Counted from the first letter of the stretch, positions 32,601 to 42,043 are shown. The stretch is 64,000 bases of DNA from Simplicispira suum (GCF_003008595.1 NZ_CP027669.1:124001-188000); one strand, 5' to 3'. The notes: generated by a model not told the origin, from the sequence alone. Program-made: numbers and translations.

Positions 32601-33869
32601 CTACGCTGCCTGAACGTCTTCCAGCCCGGCCGCCGCACGTATCGCCAATGCGGCCATCAAGGTGAAGATCGCCAGCACGGCCCCGATGCCGAGCCACTGT
32701 GCAATGACACCGAAAACCCCGGCAGCAAGCAAAATGACGCCCACCACCGAATTGCTGAGCGCAGTGTAGGTCGCCCGGCTGTCGCGGTCGGCCATGTCGA
32801 CGACATGCACTGAACGGCCCAGCCGCACGCCCTGGTGGGCAATCATCAGCACGAACAACAGAGCCGGTAGTACGGATGCGTGCCCCAGCAGTTGCGGCAT
32901 TGCCAAGGCGAGAAGAGCGGCCGCCGCATTGGCCAGAGCGGCGAGTGTGGCCGCCAGCATCAGCACGCGCCGGCTGGATCGGTCGGCCAGCCGGCCCCAC
33001 ACGTAGGTGCTGGCCAGACTCGCGGCTGCCGACGCGATCATGAACGGACCTAGCGTGCCAAGGCCGCTGGCGGAGTTGTCGCCGCTGAGGGCAATGTAGA
33101 ACGGAGGCGCCAGGGCCGACGACAGCAGCAAGCCGCGCGTCACAATGAGCCGACGCAAAGGCGCATCGCTGCGCAGCAGATTGAGCTGCGCAATGACCGC
33201 CGCCAGACCGTCGATACCCCCTTTGGTGGCGCCTGGCTCTTCGCGTATCGACGCAAAAACGAATGCGGCGAGCAGCCAGCACAGGCCGCCGAGCGCGACC
33301 ATGCTGGAAACGACCGGCACCGTAAGCGGAATCCATCCGATGGAATAGCCCACCGCCAACAGAAGCGTCGCCACGGCAGCGATGGTCCCTGCCGTGCCGC
33401 TGACCGTGCCGCGCCGGCCAATGTCCACGGTTTTGCCTAGCACGTCTTTGTGGCTGATCGAGCACAGACTGCGACCCAGCGCAAAAACCGCAATCAGCGC
33501 GACCGAGACAACGCCTGCGGCAGAGCCGGACAACATCTGCGCGAACCACCCCGCCAGGCCGAAGCCGAGGATGGCCGCACCCTGGACGACACAGCCAATC
33601 ACATAGACGGTCTTGCGAATGGCAAGCCGACGGATACGCGCCGAGATCGCCAGTTGCGGCAGCATCGCCAGCGACTCGCGTACCGGCACCAGCAGCCCCA
33701 AGGCCCAGGTTGGCGTGCCGATGGCGTCGAGCAGCCAGGCAAGCACAAGCTTGGGATCGGCCAAACCTTCCCCGATCTTCGTCAAACTCAGCGACGCGAC
33801 ATGCAAACCATAGTTGCGCGGCTGCTCGCGGCACGCCGATTCGGGCAGGTCGCGGCACACCTGCGCCAT
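32601..33869 (-). CDS. MFS transporter
   Basis: A 422-residue transporter of the major facilitator superfamily with about eleven to twelve hydrophobic segments. It has the inter-helix loop RIRRLAIRKTVYVIG near residue 75, and the second-half loop RLADRSSRRVLMLAATLAAL near 295. The substrate is unknown. ATG 33869 starts the likely conserved part; a GTG at 33929 would add 20 residues without hydrophobic features. It is divergent from the glutathionyl-hydroquinone reductase gene about 400 bases away. Confidence 0.82.
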   Translation of the reverse strand: MAQVCRDLPESACREQPRNYGLHVASLSLTKIGEGLADPKLVLAWLLDAIGTPTWALGLLVPVRESLAMLPQLAISARIRRLAIRKTVYVIGCVVQGAAILGFGLAGWFAQMLSGSAAGVVSVALIAVFALGRSLCSISHKDVLGKTVDIGRRGTVSGTAGTIAAVATLLLAVGYSIGWIPLTVPVVSSMVALGGLCWLLAAFVFASIREEPGATKGGIDGLAAVIAQLNLLRSDAPLRRLIVTRGLLLSSALAPPFYIALSGDNSASGLGTLGPFMIASAAASLASTYVWGRLADRSSRRVLMLAATLAALANAAAALLALAMPQLLGHASVLPALLFVLMIAHQGVRLGRSVHVVDMADRDSRATYTALSNSVVGVILLAAGVFGVIAQWLGIGAVLAIFTLMAALAIRAAAGLEDVQAA

Positions 33870-33929
33870 CGGGTCGTCATCGACCAACAGCGCGTGCAGA
33901 TGTGCCCCTTGCTTGTTATTACTTGTCAC

Positions 33930-34277
33930 TTGGAGAAGCCGCCGGGTTGGCCCGGTAAAGAGTCGCGTTCAGTGTGCCAAAGGCGCTGGCTCAAATTGCC
34001 AGCCGAAAATGGATACCTTACTGCAACCGGCCTATCGATAGACCAGTGCACCAACCATGAACGGGGCCTGCCCGGTCATGCCGTCAGAATCGGGCCCCGC
34101 CAGGAACGACACGCTCGACCCGCGCCCACAGGAAATTTCCGCAGATGTTGTGAGACCTTGCTTGCGGCTGATGTCGGGGCGCAAACGTGTCGAGCAAGGT
34201 TCATCTCTATCCTCCCTGCAGTTACACCTCCAACGCTATAAGCTGCGCTGGTTGCAACAAGCGACGAGGAGAACATC
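33930..34277. other. Divergent intergenic region, MFS / glutathionyl-hydroquinone reductase
   Basis: It contains the ribosome-binding site GAGGAGA for the right-hand gene at 34266-34272 and presumably two divergent promoters. No strong repeat or operator was recognised. Confidence 0.4.
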
Positions 34278-35282
34278 ATGGGACTGTTGGTGGATGGAAA
34301 GTGGCACGACGAGTGGTACGACACCAAGGCGACCGAGGGACGCTTCGAACGCTCAAAAAGCCAGTTCCGCAACTGGATCACAGCCGACGGCAAAGCGGGG
34401 CCGAGCGGCGATGGTGGGTTCAAGGCAGAACGCGGGCGCTACCACCTGTATGTGTCCTACGCCTGTCCATGGGCGCACCGAACCCTGGTGATGCGCGCGT
34501 GGAAAGGGCTGGAGGAGCACATTGACGTATCCGTGTCGCACCCGCTGATGCTCGAGAACGGTTGGGAGCTGCGCATGGATTTCCCTGGCGCGACCGGCGA
34601 TCTGCTGTACGGATTCGACAAGATGTACCAGGTGTATCTGAAGGCCGACCCGCACTACAGCGGGCGCGTGACGGTGCCCATTCTGTGGGACAAAGATCGC
34701 GAGACCATCGTCAACAACGAATCCGCCGAGATCATCCGTATGCTGAACAGCGCGTTCGACGGCGTCGGCGCGCGCCCAGGGGACTACTGCCCGCAAGATC
34801 TGCTTGAAGGCATCGATGCCGTCAACGACACGGTGTACGAACACGTGAACAACGGCGTGTACAAAGCGGGCTTCGCCACCACCCAGACCGCCTATGACGA
34901 GGCTGCGACTGCCTTGTTCCGGGCACTGGAGGATCTGGAGAACCGCCTTGGCGAAAGCCGATATTTACTGGGCAACACCTTGACCGAAGCCGATCTGCGG
35001 CTCTGGGCGACGCTGCTGCGCTTTGATGCGGTGTACGTGACGCACTTCAAGTGCGACCGCAAGCGCATTGCCGATTTTCCAAACCTCAATGGCTTGCTGC
35101 GCGATATATACCAAATGCCCGGCGTGGCCGACACCGTCCATATGGATCACATTCGCCACCACTATTTTTGCAGCCACCCGACGATCAATCCACACGGCAT
35201 TGTGTCGATCGGCCCGGTTCTGGACTTCAGCGCGCTGCACCATCGCGAGCGTCTGGGCCAGCAGAAAATCCGCGGCACCTGA
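34278..35282 (+). CDS. Glutathionyl-hydroquinone reductase (YqjG/PcpF family)
   Basis: A 334-residue omega/xi-class glutathione transferase relative that reduces glutathionyl-hydroquinones to hydroquinones. The catalytic cysteine is in YACPWAHRT (Cys near 63). The thioredoxin fold continues with VPILWDKDRETIVNNESAEIIRML, and the helical C-terminal domain includes LGNTLTEADLRLWATLLRFDAVY. The C-terminal NPHGIVSIGP is typical of this family. Length is normal. The pcm gene follows 72 bases downstream, so the two may be co-transcribed. Confidence 0.92.
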   Translation: MGLLVDGKWHDEWYDTKATEGRFERSKSQFRNWITADGKAGPSGDGGFKAERGRYHLYVSYACPWAHRTLVMRAWKGLEEHIDVSVSHPLMLENGWELRMDFPGATGDLLYGFDKMYQVYLKADPHYSGRVTVPILWDKDRETIVNNESAEIIRMLNSAFDGVGARPGDYCPQDLLEGIDAVNDTVYEHVNNGVYKAGFATTQTAYDEAATALFRALEDLENRLGESRYLLGNTLTEADLRLWATLLRFDAVYVTHFKCDRKRIADFPNLNGLLRDIYQMPGVADTVHMDHIRHHYFCSHPTINPHGIVSIGPVLDFSALHHRERLGQQKIRGT

Positions 35283-35354
35283 GCATGCGGTGGTGGTTGC
35301 TCTTCCGGTCCATGCACGAATGACAGCCCGAGGCGCCCCGATCGGAGATCATTC

Positions 35355-36032
35355 ATGACCATCCCCTCTGCTGACCCAATGAACCCGCGCCGCGAGCGCA
35401 TGGTCCTCGAGATCGTAGGCATGGTGCACCAGACGCGCCTTGAGACGGGGTGCGAGGCCTTGTCCGAGCGCGTGCTGGCCGCGCTGCGCAGAGTCGAGCG
35501 GCATCGCTTCGTGCCAAGCGCACAGATCGCACAAGCCTATGACAACCACCCGCTCCCTATCGGCGCCGGCCAAACCATTTCGCAGCCCTTCATCGTTGCG
35601 CTGATGACCGAGCTGATGGCGCTCAATGCCGATAGCAAGGTGCTGGAAGTGGGCACCGGTTCCGGTTATCAGACTGCGGTGCTGGCTGAACTGGTGGCTG
35701 CGGTGTATACGATCGAGATCGTCGAGCCGCTGGGCCTTGAGGCAGCGCGGGCCCTGGCTGCGGCAGGCTATCCAAACGTGCACACTCGCTTGGGCGACGG
35801 TCACGCAGGCTGGCCGCAAGAGGCACCGTTCGATGCCATCATCGTGACCGCCGCAGCCTCCGAGTTGCCACAGCCGCTGATCGAGCAATTGAAACCCGGC
35901 GGACGACTGGTGTTGCCGCTCGATGCGCCGGATGGGACCCAGTCGCTCTCTGTGGTCGAAAAAAGCGCGGCGGGGGCAATCACCGTGCGCCCAGTGTTGC
36001 GCGTTCGCTTTGTACCGTTCACGCGCCATTGA
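35355..36032 (+). CDS. pcm: Protein-L-isoaspartate O-methyltransferase
   Basis: A 225-residue SAM-dependent methyltransferase that repairs isoaspartyl residues in aged proteins. It has the family pattern QAYDNHPLPIGAGQTISQPFIVALM, the SAM loop VLEVGTGSGYQTAVLAEL, the post-I acid EIVEPL, and PFDAIIVTAAASELPQPLIEQLKPGGRLVLP. The first ATG is used; an ATG eight codons later is also possible. Confidence 0.93.
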   Translation: MTIPSADPMNPRRERMVLEIVGMVHQTRLETGCEALSERVLAALRRVERHRFVPSAQIAQAYDNHPLPIGAGQTISQPFIVALMTELMALNADSKVLEVGTGSGYQTAVLAELVAAVYTIEIVEPLGLEAARALAAAGYPNVHTRLGDGHAGWPQEAPFDAIIVTAAASELPQPLIEQLKPGGRLVLPLDAPDGTQSLSVVEKSAAGAITVRPVLRVRFVPFTRH

Positions 36033-36095
36033 GTGCACTGCGGCCGTTCCGCGCGTGCCCTCCAGCCACCAACAAATGACTATGTGCATCGTCTG

Positions 36096-36764
36096 ATGAA
36101 GCGCCTGCAGCCATCGCCTCACCGTGCAGGAGACGGCCTTGCCTTCGGGATCACGGAAGTTGGGTCTGGCGCGCAGCGAGTGGCTGCAGCCGTGCTGCTG
36201 GCCGACGCCATGCGTGACAACCCCTTGCATGTACAGGCGTTCGGCGCCGATCCAGCGCGCCGGCGACAGCGCCTGTTCCGATTCATGGAAGCGCTGGTGC
36301 GCCACGTTCAGTCGCACGGCACGCTACTGGGCGCCTACGCACAGGGCGAGCTGGTTGGCGTGCTGGGCATGATGAAACCCGGCTGTTGTCGTCCGACGGG
36401 GTGGGCCGCACTGCGTTTTGCCGCTGTGATTATGACCAGCAATCCGCCGGTCGGCGCGGTGCGCATCGGGCGGTGGCTGGCGGCTTGGGCGCGCAATGAC
36501 CCATCCGGATTTCATTGGCATATCGGGCCGCTGGCCGTGGCGTCGGCCTACCGCCGCCAGGGTGTGGGGCGCCACTTGATGGTGCACTGCTGCGGCCAGA
36601 TGGACGCGCTGGCGGCTGTCGCCTGGCTGGAGACCGACCTTGCCATCAACGCCCGCTTTTATGAATCACTCGGTTTCGTCACGGCTCAGCATGAGCCCGT
36701 GCTTGGCGTACCGAACTGGTTCATGCGCCGCGCGCCTGTTGAAGGTGGCGACCAGCCTGCATAA
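36096..36764 (+). CDS. GNAT family acetyltransferase
   Basis: A 222-residue N-acetyltransferase. The acetyl-CoA binding motif A is IGPLAVASAYRRQGVGRHLM (residues about 148-167), followed by AWLETDLAINARFYESLGF, a typical motif B end. The substrate is unknown. The frame opens at a GTG directly after pcm (36033), but ATG 36096 is more likely. Probably read with pcm. Ribosome-binding site is weak. Confidence 0.8.
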   Translation: MKRLQPSPHRAGDGLAFGITEVGSGAQRVAAAVLLADAMRDNPLHVQAFGADPARRRQRLFRFMEALVRHVQSHGTLLGAYAQGELVGVLGMMKPGCCRPTGWAALRFAAVIMTSNPPVGAVRIGRWLAAWARNDPSGFHWHIGPLAVASAYRRQGVGRHLMVHCCGQMDALAAVAWLETDLAINARFYESLGFVTAQHEPVLGVPNWFMRRAPVEGGDQPA

Positions 36765-36850
36765 CGCGCGCGGAAGGGATCTCCTGTGACTGCGTTGGCG
36801 GCGGTGCGGCTGCCGGTTCTGGATTGCCGCGACCGAAATGAAAAACCGCA

Positions 36851-37082
36851 TTACTGGGCGGCTATTCCACCATCGACGACAAACTGTGAGCCTGTCGAAT
36901 AGATTGATTCATTCGATGCCAGATACAGCACCAAATTCCAAACTTCGTCTGGCTTTGCAACACGCTTTAGCGGTGCGTGTTTAGCAAAGGCTTCCACGGC
37001 CGTCATGGTGTCACCCTGCATGTTCATGGGTATTTCGATCACGCCAGGGTGAACAGAGTTGGCGCGAATGTTGAGTCCACGT
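36851..37082 (-). pseudogene. C-terminal remnant of a short-chain dehydrogenase
   Basis: On the minus strand the reading frame gives GLNIRANSVHPGVIEIPMN and then the SDR C-terminus HAPLKRVAKPDEVWNLVLYLASNESIYSTGSQFVVDGGIAAQ. This equals about the last 77 residues of a 250-residue SDR. The cofactor and catalytic parts are missing: homology stops abruptly at about 37083, next to a GC-rich GGACGGGACCTCCGAAGGGACC string. A deletion or rearrangement has removed the rest. Confidence 0.8.
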
Positions 37083-37154
37083 TAGACGGACGGGACCTCC
37101 GAAGGGACCCTATCCCATTCACCGTTTCATGCAAACGCACATTTCGCATCTTTT

Positions 37155-38414
37155 TCACGTTGCCATGCCCAAAAGATCGAGCCCAATCTCATAGCTCGGC
37201 TCTGGGCGCTTGAAGAGGTAGTCACCATGGCGGACGGATGCCAGTACGTCGGCACGCTGGCGCACGGCCTCAAAGGGCGAACGGGCATTGAGCACCAGGA
37301 AGTTGGCCGGTTTGCCCACTTCAATGCCGTACTGGTCTTGCACGTTCAAGGTCTTGGCGCCGTTCGTAGTGATCAGGTCCAGGCACTTGTCCAGTTCCTC
37401 GAACGACATGGTCTGCGCCAGGTGAATGCCGTTGTCCAGGATGTTCATCAGGTTGCCGTTGCCCACCGGGTACCACGGATCGTTGATCGAGTCCTGGCCA
37501 AAGCAGACGTTGATGCCGCCTTCCCACAGCTCTTTCACCCGCGTCAGGCCGCGGCGCTTGGGGTAGCTGTCCTGGCGCCCCTGCAGGTAGGCGTTCTCGG
37601 TTGGCAGTGCGATGAAATGCATGCCGGACTGCTGAAACAGCCGCATCATGCGAAACGCGTAGGCGTTGTCGGCAGAGCCAAACGAGCAGGTGTGGCTGGC
37701 GGCGGTGCGCGAGCCAATGCCCTCGGTCATCACCAGGGCGTTGAGCAGTTCGACGAAACGGCTCATCACGTCGTCGGTCTCGTCGCAGTGCACGTCGATC
37801 AGCTTGTTGTGCTTGACGGCCAGCTCCACCGTGCGGTGGATCGATTTTTCGCCGATCTCGCGCGCCCACTCGAAGTGCGGAATGGCGCCGACACAGTCTG
37901 CGCCCATCTTCAAAGCCTCTTCGACCATCTCGTCGCCGCCCTTGTAGGCGTACATGCCCTCCTGCGGGAAGGCGACGATCTGGATGGTGACCTTGTCTTT
38001 GAGCTGTCCGCGGATTTCCAGCATCGCCTTGAGGCCGGTCAGGCGCGGGTCGCACACGTCGATGTGGGTACGAATGAACTGCACGCCTTTGGAGACCTCT
38101 TCTTCGATGCCCTTTAATGCTCGCTCCTTGGCGTCCTCCAGCGTTTGAGTTTTCTTGACGTCGTGCCAGCGGGCAATGCCTTCGAACAGCGTGCCGCTCG
38201 CGTTCTTGGCACCTTCGCTGCCGGCGGTATAGACATAGTCCAGGTGCAGGTGAGGATCGACGTAGGGCGGGACCACCAGACGCCCCTGAAGGTCGATTTC
38301 TTCGTGCGCCTTGGGCAAGTTTTGGCCAATCTGTGTGATGACGCCTTTGTCAACCAGGATATCGCTGGTTTCCGCATGCTGTCCGTAGATGCGCGCGTTG
38401 GTAAACTTTTTCAT
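37155..38414 (-). CDS. codA: Cytosine deaminase-like amidohydrolase
   Basis: A 419-residue metal-dependent hydrolase that resembles CodA throughout. Metal ligands are VDPHLHLDYV (His-x-His), DVHCDETDD, the ASHTCSFGSADNAYAFRMMR histidine and FGQDSINDPWYPVGNGN aspartate. IQIVAFPQEGM carries the substrate glutamine. E. coli CodA makes uracil from cytosine; substrate-pocket positions differ here (for example LPTENAYLQGR), so another pyrimidine, pterin or isoguanine is possible. GAGAG precedes ATG 38414; an ATG at 38429 overlapping the upstream stop is an alternative. It follows an MFS transporter by 11 bases. Confidence 0.82.
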   Translation of the reverse strand: MKKFTNARIYGQHAETSDILVDKGVITQIGQNLPKAHEEIDLQGRLVVPPYVDPHLHLDYVYTAGSEGAKNASGTLFEGIARWHDVKKTQTLEDAKERALKGIEEEVSKGVQFIRTHIDVCDPRLTGLKAMLEIRGQLKDKVTIQIVAFPQEGMYAYKGGDEMVEEALKMGADCVGAIPHFEWAREIGEKSIHRTVELAVKHNKLIDVHCDETDDVMSRFVELLNALVMTEGIGSRTAASHTCSFGSADNAYAFRMMRLFQQSGMHFIALPTENAYLQGRQDSYPKRRGLTRVKELWEGGINVCFGQDSINDPWYPVGNGNLMNILDNGIHLAQTMSFEELDKCLDLITTNGAKTLNVQDQYGIEVGKPANFLVLNARSPFEAVRQRADVLASVRHGDYLFKRPEPSYEIGLDLLGMAT

Positions 38415-38425
38415 GGTGATCTCTC

Positions 38426-39631
38426 TCATGGGTTGGTGGACAACCCTGAGGACGGCCCCAGGGTGCGTCTGGCCAGAAACGCAATCACGATGGCCAGAAT
38501 GAAACAAACCAGCGACAGGACGACGACAAGCTTCACGCCGCCATCCGGAAAATTGATCAGCAGCATTCCACCGACCCAGGTGGCGACCATGACGGACAGG
38601 TTGAAAACGCTCGATTGCACCGACGTTGCAATGTCGCGTGCTTCGTCCACCTGCTTGGTCACGGCGGTCTGGTACATCGTCACCAGCGGGCCAAAGGCCA
38701 GACCCCACAGGAAGAAGGCGGCATGCGAGACGCCGATGGCTCCCTTGAAGGCAAGAAACATCGCCATGGAAATGCCGCCAACGCCGAGCATCGAAACGAT
38801 GAGTGGGCGCAAATAGGCGTCGATGTACTTCGCAGAAACCACCACCGAGATCACCGAGCCGATGCCGAAGATCAGCAGCGCCACGCCAATACCACCGGCA
38901 AAGCCGATCAACTCCACCAGCAGTGTGATGTAGGTGTAGATACCGTAGTGGGCCGCGACCGACAGAAACGTCAACAGCAAGACGAGCTGCATCGAGCGCA
39001 TCTTCAGCACTGCCAAGGGTGAGTTGCTTTTGTTGAGCTTCTCGCCTTCTACCTCAGGCAAGTAGATATACGACAGCACGACAATCACCGCGACCACCGC
39101 GCCAAGCACCAGGAAAACGCTGCGCCAGCCAAACGCGAGGCCAATCGCCGTCATCGCCGGCAGGCCGATGCTGATGCCCAGTGTATTGCCGGACATGATG
39201 ACGGTAATGGCCTTGCCATGCATGTTGGACGGGGCCAGCCGCGTTCCGTAGGCCGCGATCATGGGCCACATCACACCCGCGCAAATGCCGCCAACGATGC
39301 GGGCGCCAATGATGACCGGGTAGGACGATGAGAGGCCGACGACGACATTGGAGGCCGCGAACCCGACCAGCAGCGCCATCAACAGCGTCTTGCGGTTGAA
39401 CGCCAGGGTGGCGCTGACCAGTGGGATGGCCGCAATGGCGGACGCCAGTGCATACACACCGACCATGAAGCCGACGTCGCTTTCCTCAACGCCCAGCCCC
39501 TCGGTCATCTGCGGCAGGATGCCCGAGGGCACCAGTTCGGACAGGATGCCCACAAAGGTCACACTGGCCATCAGGCCGAAGAAGAACCATGAAAAGGTTT
39601 GCTTTTCGTTTGGAGAAGACGGGAGAGGCAT
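38426..39631 (-). CDS. MFS transporter linked to the deaminase
   Basis: A 401-residue DHA1-type MFS protein with twelve predicted membrane segments. Motif A-like sequence lies after helix 2 (LVSATLAFNRKTLLMALLVG), and the motif C-like GGICAGVMWPMIAAYGTRLAP is in helix 4-5. It resembles AraJ/NepI-type permeases, many of which export nucleosides or sugars. Being first in a unit with the codA-like gene, it probably moves the deaminase substrate or product; direction is unknown. An operator-like palindrome lies 118 bases upstream. Confidence 0.85.
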   Translation of the reverse strand: MPLPSSPNEKQTFSWFFFGLMASVTFVGILSELVPSGILPQMTEGLGVEESDVGFMVGVYALASAIAAIPLVSATLAFNRKTLLMALLVGFAASNVVVGLSSSYPVIIGARIVGGICAGVMWPMIAAYGTRLAPSNMHGKAITVIMSGNTLGISIGLPAMTAIGLAFGWRSVFLVLGAVVAVIVVLSYIYLPEVEGEKLNKSNSPLAVLKMRSMQLVLLLTFLSVAAHYGIYTYITLLVELIGFAGGIGVALLIFGIGSVISVVVSAKYIDAYLRPLIVSMLGVGGISMAMFLAFKGAIGVSHAAFFLWGLAFGPLVTMYQTAVTKQVDEARDIATSVQSSVFNLSVMVATWVGGMLLINFPDGGVKLVVVLSLVCFILAIVIAFLARRTLGPSSGLSTNP

Positions 39632-39748
39632 CTTGTTTTGTGAACCTGAGAGGAGTAACTACGCGCCTCTTTGCTTGGAAGCACGCCCATGTGGTTTCAC
39701 GTCTGCGCCACGTTGGCTTGAAGGGACGTCTGTACGACGCCTGTGAGG

Positions 39749-39760
39749 TCAGACGTCTGA
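39749..39760. promoter_or_regulatory. Perfect 12-base palindrome upstream of MFS-codA
   Basis: TCAGACGTCTGA, preceded by GAGG. The GTCAGAC half resembles operators of GntR/FadR-type regulators. The related string GACGTCTGTACGACG occurs 24 bases upstream. Binding is inferred only from symmetry and position. Confidence 0.4.
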
Positions 39761-40018
39761 GCGACGCCGGACGGGCGGGATTTTTGCGGAGTCGGATATC
39801 CGATTGACGCCTATGTTGTGCCCCAGCCTACCATTGACCCGAACTGGCGTGAGTTGAGCCAAGGTAAGCCTTTGTCCATGGTCACCACAGCCTGCAGGTA
39901 CAAAGGCGTCAACACCGTACTGAAGACGGCGAGCTGCGGCTGGGACAACCACGGGCCGCGCCGCGCAGACTATGGAGGCGGCTGTCGTGGCGACTGCACG
40001 ATTGCCACTAAAAATTGA

Positions 40019-40080
40019 ACGAAAATGCCCTATAGCGCTTACTCATCAAGCGTCGGCAGCTATATAATTTATAGCATATC
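40019..40080. repeat. Dispersed palindromic repeat, copy E (degenerate)
   Basis: TAGCGCTTA / AAGCG with an imperfect loop, then GCTAT-ATAATTT-ATAGC (40059-40075). Both halves resemble copy D at 62049-62110. Confidence 0.65.
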
Positions 40081-40283
40081 AAGTTTCCTCTACAACAGCG
40101 TTCCGGTGTGTACTGCTCAGCCGGACAACCAATGGCGCCGTGCTTGCCATCCAAGATGACGGGTGCATGGAGCACACATGGGCCACCCGCGGCTACGCAT
40201 CTGCTTCGAGCGCCGCAATGAGCCGCATGCAAGTGGATTCGTACTAGGAAGAATTGTCGTACGCCGCTTAGGATGCTCCGCTA

Positions 40284-41555
40284 ATGACAAAAAACGTGCG
40301 CGAGATTCTTGTCTCGGTGAGATCCCTTTTGGGCGGCACTGCGGCCTTCATGGCTGGCAACGCCCTGCTTGGTGTTGTGCTCCCGCTGCGCATGGAGGCG
40401 GCAGGGTACCCGGTGGCACTGACCGGGGCGATCATGGCGGCCTATTACTTCGGCCTGGCGATCGGGGGTTTGCATGGCAAACACGTCATCTTTCGGATCG
40501 GCCATATCCGGGCCTTCGCTGTTTTCGCGGCGCTGACGGCTGCAACAACTCTGGCTTATGCGGCTTTTGAACATCCGGCGGCATGGCTGGTGCTGCGCGT
40601 TGTCAATGGGTTCTGCATTGCCGGTATGACGGCCGCCATAGAAAGCTGGCTGAACACCAAAAGCCGCAACGAAACGCGCGGGCGCGTGCTGAGCTTTTAC
40701 ATGGTGACCTTCTTTCTTGCGACCGCGCTGGGGCAAACCTTGGTCAATCTCGCTGACGTTGGTACACCCGATCTGCTCATGTTGGCCGCGTCGCTGATCG
40801 AGCTTTCATTGATCCCGGTTGCCATGACGCGTCTGGGCGAGCCCAACCTCAGCGATAGCGGTGTGCTGAACGTCAGGCAGCTTTTCGCGGCGTCAAAGGT
40901 TGGCGTGGTCGGCGCAGGCGTCGCCGGGCTGATGGTCGGCTCCTTCTATGCGCTGGGTGTCGTTTTTGCCATCAAGATCGGATTAAGCGTATCCGAAGCC
41001 GCTTTGTTCATGAGCGTAGTGGTGCTCGGTAGCCTGGTTTTTCAACTCCCCATAGGCGTTTTGGCGGATCGGTATGACCGGCGTTTCGTCATGTCCGGCG
41101 CCTTGCTGGCCGTCGGCATCGCCTGGGGGACGCTGGCGGGGTTCGTTGCCTCTGGCTTGCCGTTTACTGCTTTGTTGATCGTCGGCATGGCGTTCGGAGG
41201 GGCCATGAGCAGCGTGTATCCGCTGTGCGTCGCGCAAACCTTCGACCGCTTGGAGCGCCGATACTACGTGGCGGCATCGGGGCGCTTGTTGATGGTCTAT
41301 TCCATCGGCGCGACCGTCGGCCCCGTGCTCGCGTCGGTACTCATGTCCATCTACGGCCCGTCCAGCTTTTTCTTGTTCGAAGCGACGGTGGCAGTACTTT
41401 ACGCGGCGTTTGTTATTGTGTACGCCTCGCGGCGGCCGTCGTTGCCTGTGGATCAGCGAGAAAAATACGTACCGCTTCCAGATGTAACGCCCATCGTCAT
41501 GGGTCTCGATCCACGCACGGATCTGGACGGCGACGACGGAGGCAGACGCGTTTGA
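40284..41555 (+). CDS. MFS transporter, YcaD-like
   Basis: A 423-residue MFS protein with about twelve hydrophobic segments. The first half has AAYYFGLAIGGLHGKHVIFRIGHIRAF and RVVNGFCIAGMTAAIESWLNTKSRNETRGRVLSFYM, wording close to YcaD-type permeases. The second-half loop is LPIGVLADRYDRRFVM. The C-terminal 30 residues are hydrophilic and rich in aspartate. The substrate is unknown. The first ATG is used; it is preceded by GCTCCGCTA without a clear ribosome-binding site. Confidence 0.85.
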   Translation: MTKNVREILVSVRSLLGGTAAFMAGNALLGVVLPLRMEAAGYPVALTGAIMAAYYFGLAIGGLHGKHVIFRIGHIRAFAVFAALTAATTLAYAAFEHPAAWLVLRVVNGFCIAGMTAAIESWLNTKSRNETRGRVLSFYMVTFFLATALGQTLVNLADVGTPDLLMLAASLIELSLIPVAMTRLGEPNLSDSGVLNVRQLFAASKVGVVGAGVAGLMVGSFYALGVVFAIKIGLSVSEAALFMSVVVLGSLVFQLPIGVLADRYDRRFVMSGALLAVGIAWGTLAGFVASGLPFTALLIVGMAFGGAMSSVYPLCVAQTFDRLERRYYVAASGRLLMVYSIGATVGPVLASVLMSIYGPSSFFLFEATVAVLYAAFVIVYASRRPSLPVDQREKYVPLPDVTPIVMGLDPRTDLDGDDGGRRV

Positions 41556-41686
41556 CAATTGCACATTTGATGTGCCTTGGCCAAGCCCCTGTCCGGGTGC
41601 ACCATCACTTCGTAGATCGGCGGCGCGCTTGGTGCAACCGAGCCAGCGGTGCAGCTGCTTTTGCAAGCGCTCCCAGGGCGCAGACG

Positions 41687-41722
41687 AAAAAAAGCGGCTT
41701 GCAGCAAACTTGCCGCAAGCCG
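41687..41722 (-). terminator. Terminator after tRNA cluster copy 1
   Basis: CGGCTTGC / GCAAGCCG stem with an 11-13 base loop, followed by CTTTTTTT on the minus strand. Confidence 0.8.
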
Positions 41723-41732
41723 TTGATTTTAT

Positions 41733-41809
41733 TGGCGGAGTGGACGGGACTCGAACCCGCGACCCCCGGCGTGACAGGCCGGTATTCTAACCAACTGAAC
41801 TACCACTCC
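41733..41809 (-). tRNA. tRNA-Asp (GTC), copy 1
   Basis: 77-base cloverleaf; acceptor GGAGUGG pairs with CCACUCC, anticodon loop CTGTCAC on CCGGC/GCCGG, T-arm CGGGTTCGAGTCCCG, CCA encoded. Last gene of the Ala-Glu-Asp unit. Confidence 0.97.
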
Positions 41810-41858
41810 TGGCAGGCAGCTTTTGCTTGCATTTTTATGCAAGCCAAGCGCTACAACT

Positions 41859-41934
41859 TGGCGACCCCACGGGGATTCGAACCCCGGTACTCACCGTGAA
41901 AGGGTGATGTCCTAGGCCTCTAGACGATGGGGTC
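41859..41934 (-). tRNA. tRNA-Glu (TTC), copy 1
   Basis: 76 bases; starts GACCCCATCGTCTAGAGG, anticodon loop CTTTCAC with TTC, T-arm CGGGGTTCGAATCCCCG, ends GGGGTCGCCA. Confidence 0.97.
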
Positions 41935-41967
41935 AAAACCTTGGAACGAACCGAAAAACTAACCATT

Positions 41968-42043
<76 letters not shown>

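Larger units (their letters stand above)
39632..40283. other. Divergent intergenic region between two MFS genes
   Basis: It contains the palindrome at 39749 and repeat copy E at 40019-40080. Between them a frame of 66 codons (39818-40018, starting MPQPTIDPNWRELSQG, with five cysteines) is open but has no ribosome-binding site and no recognised homology; I do not call it a gene. Confidence 0.45.

Noticed and set aside
31264..33858. A single 864-codon minus-strand frame
   Set aside because: Only its last third (from 32124) looks like a protein. The first part is antisense-frame noise over the MFS gene and the gap.
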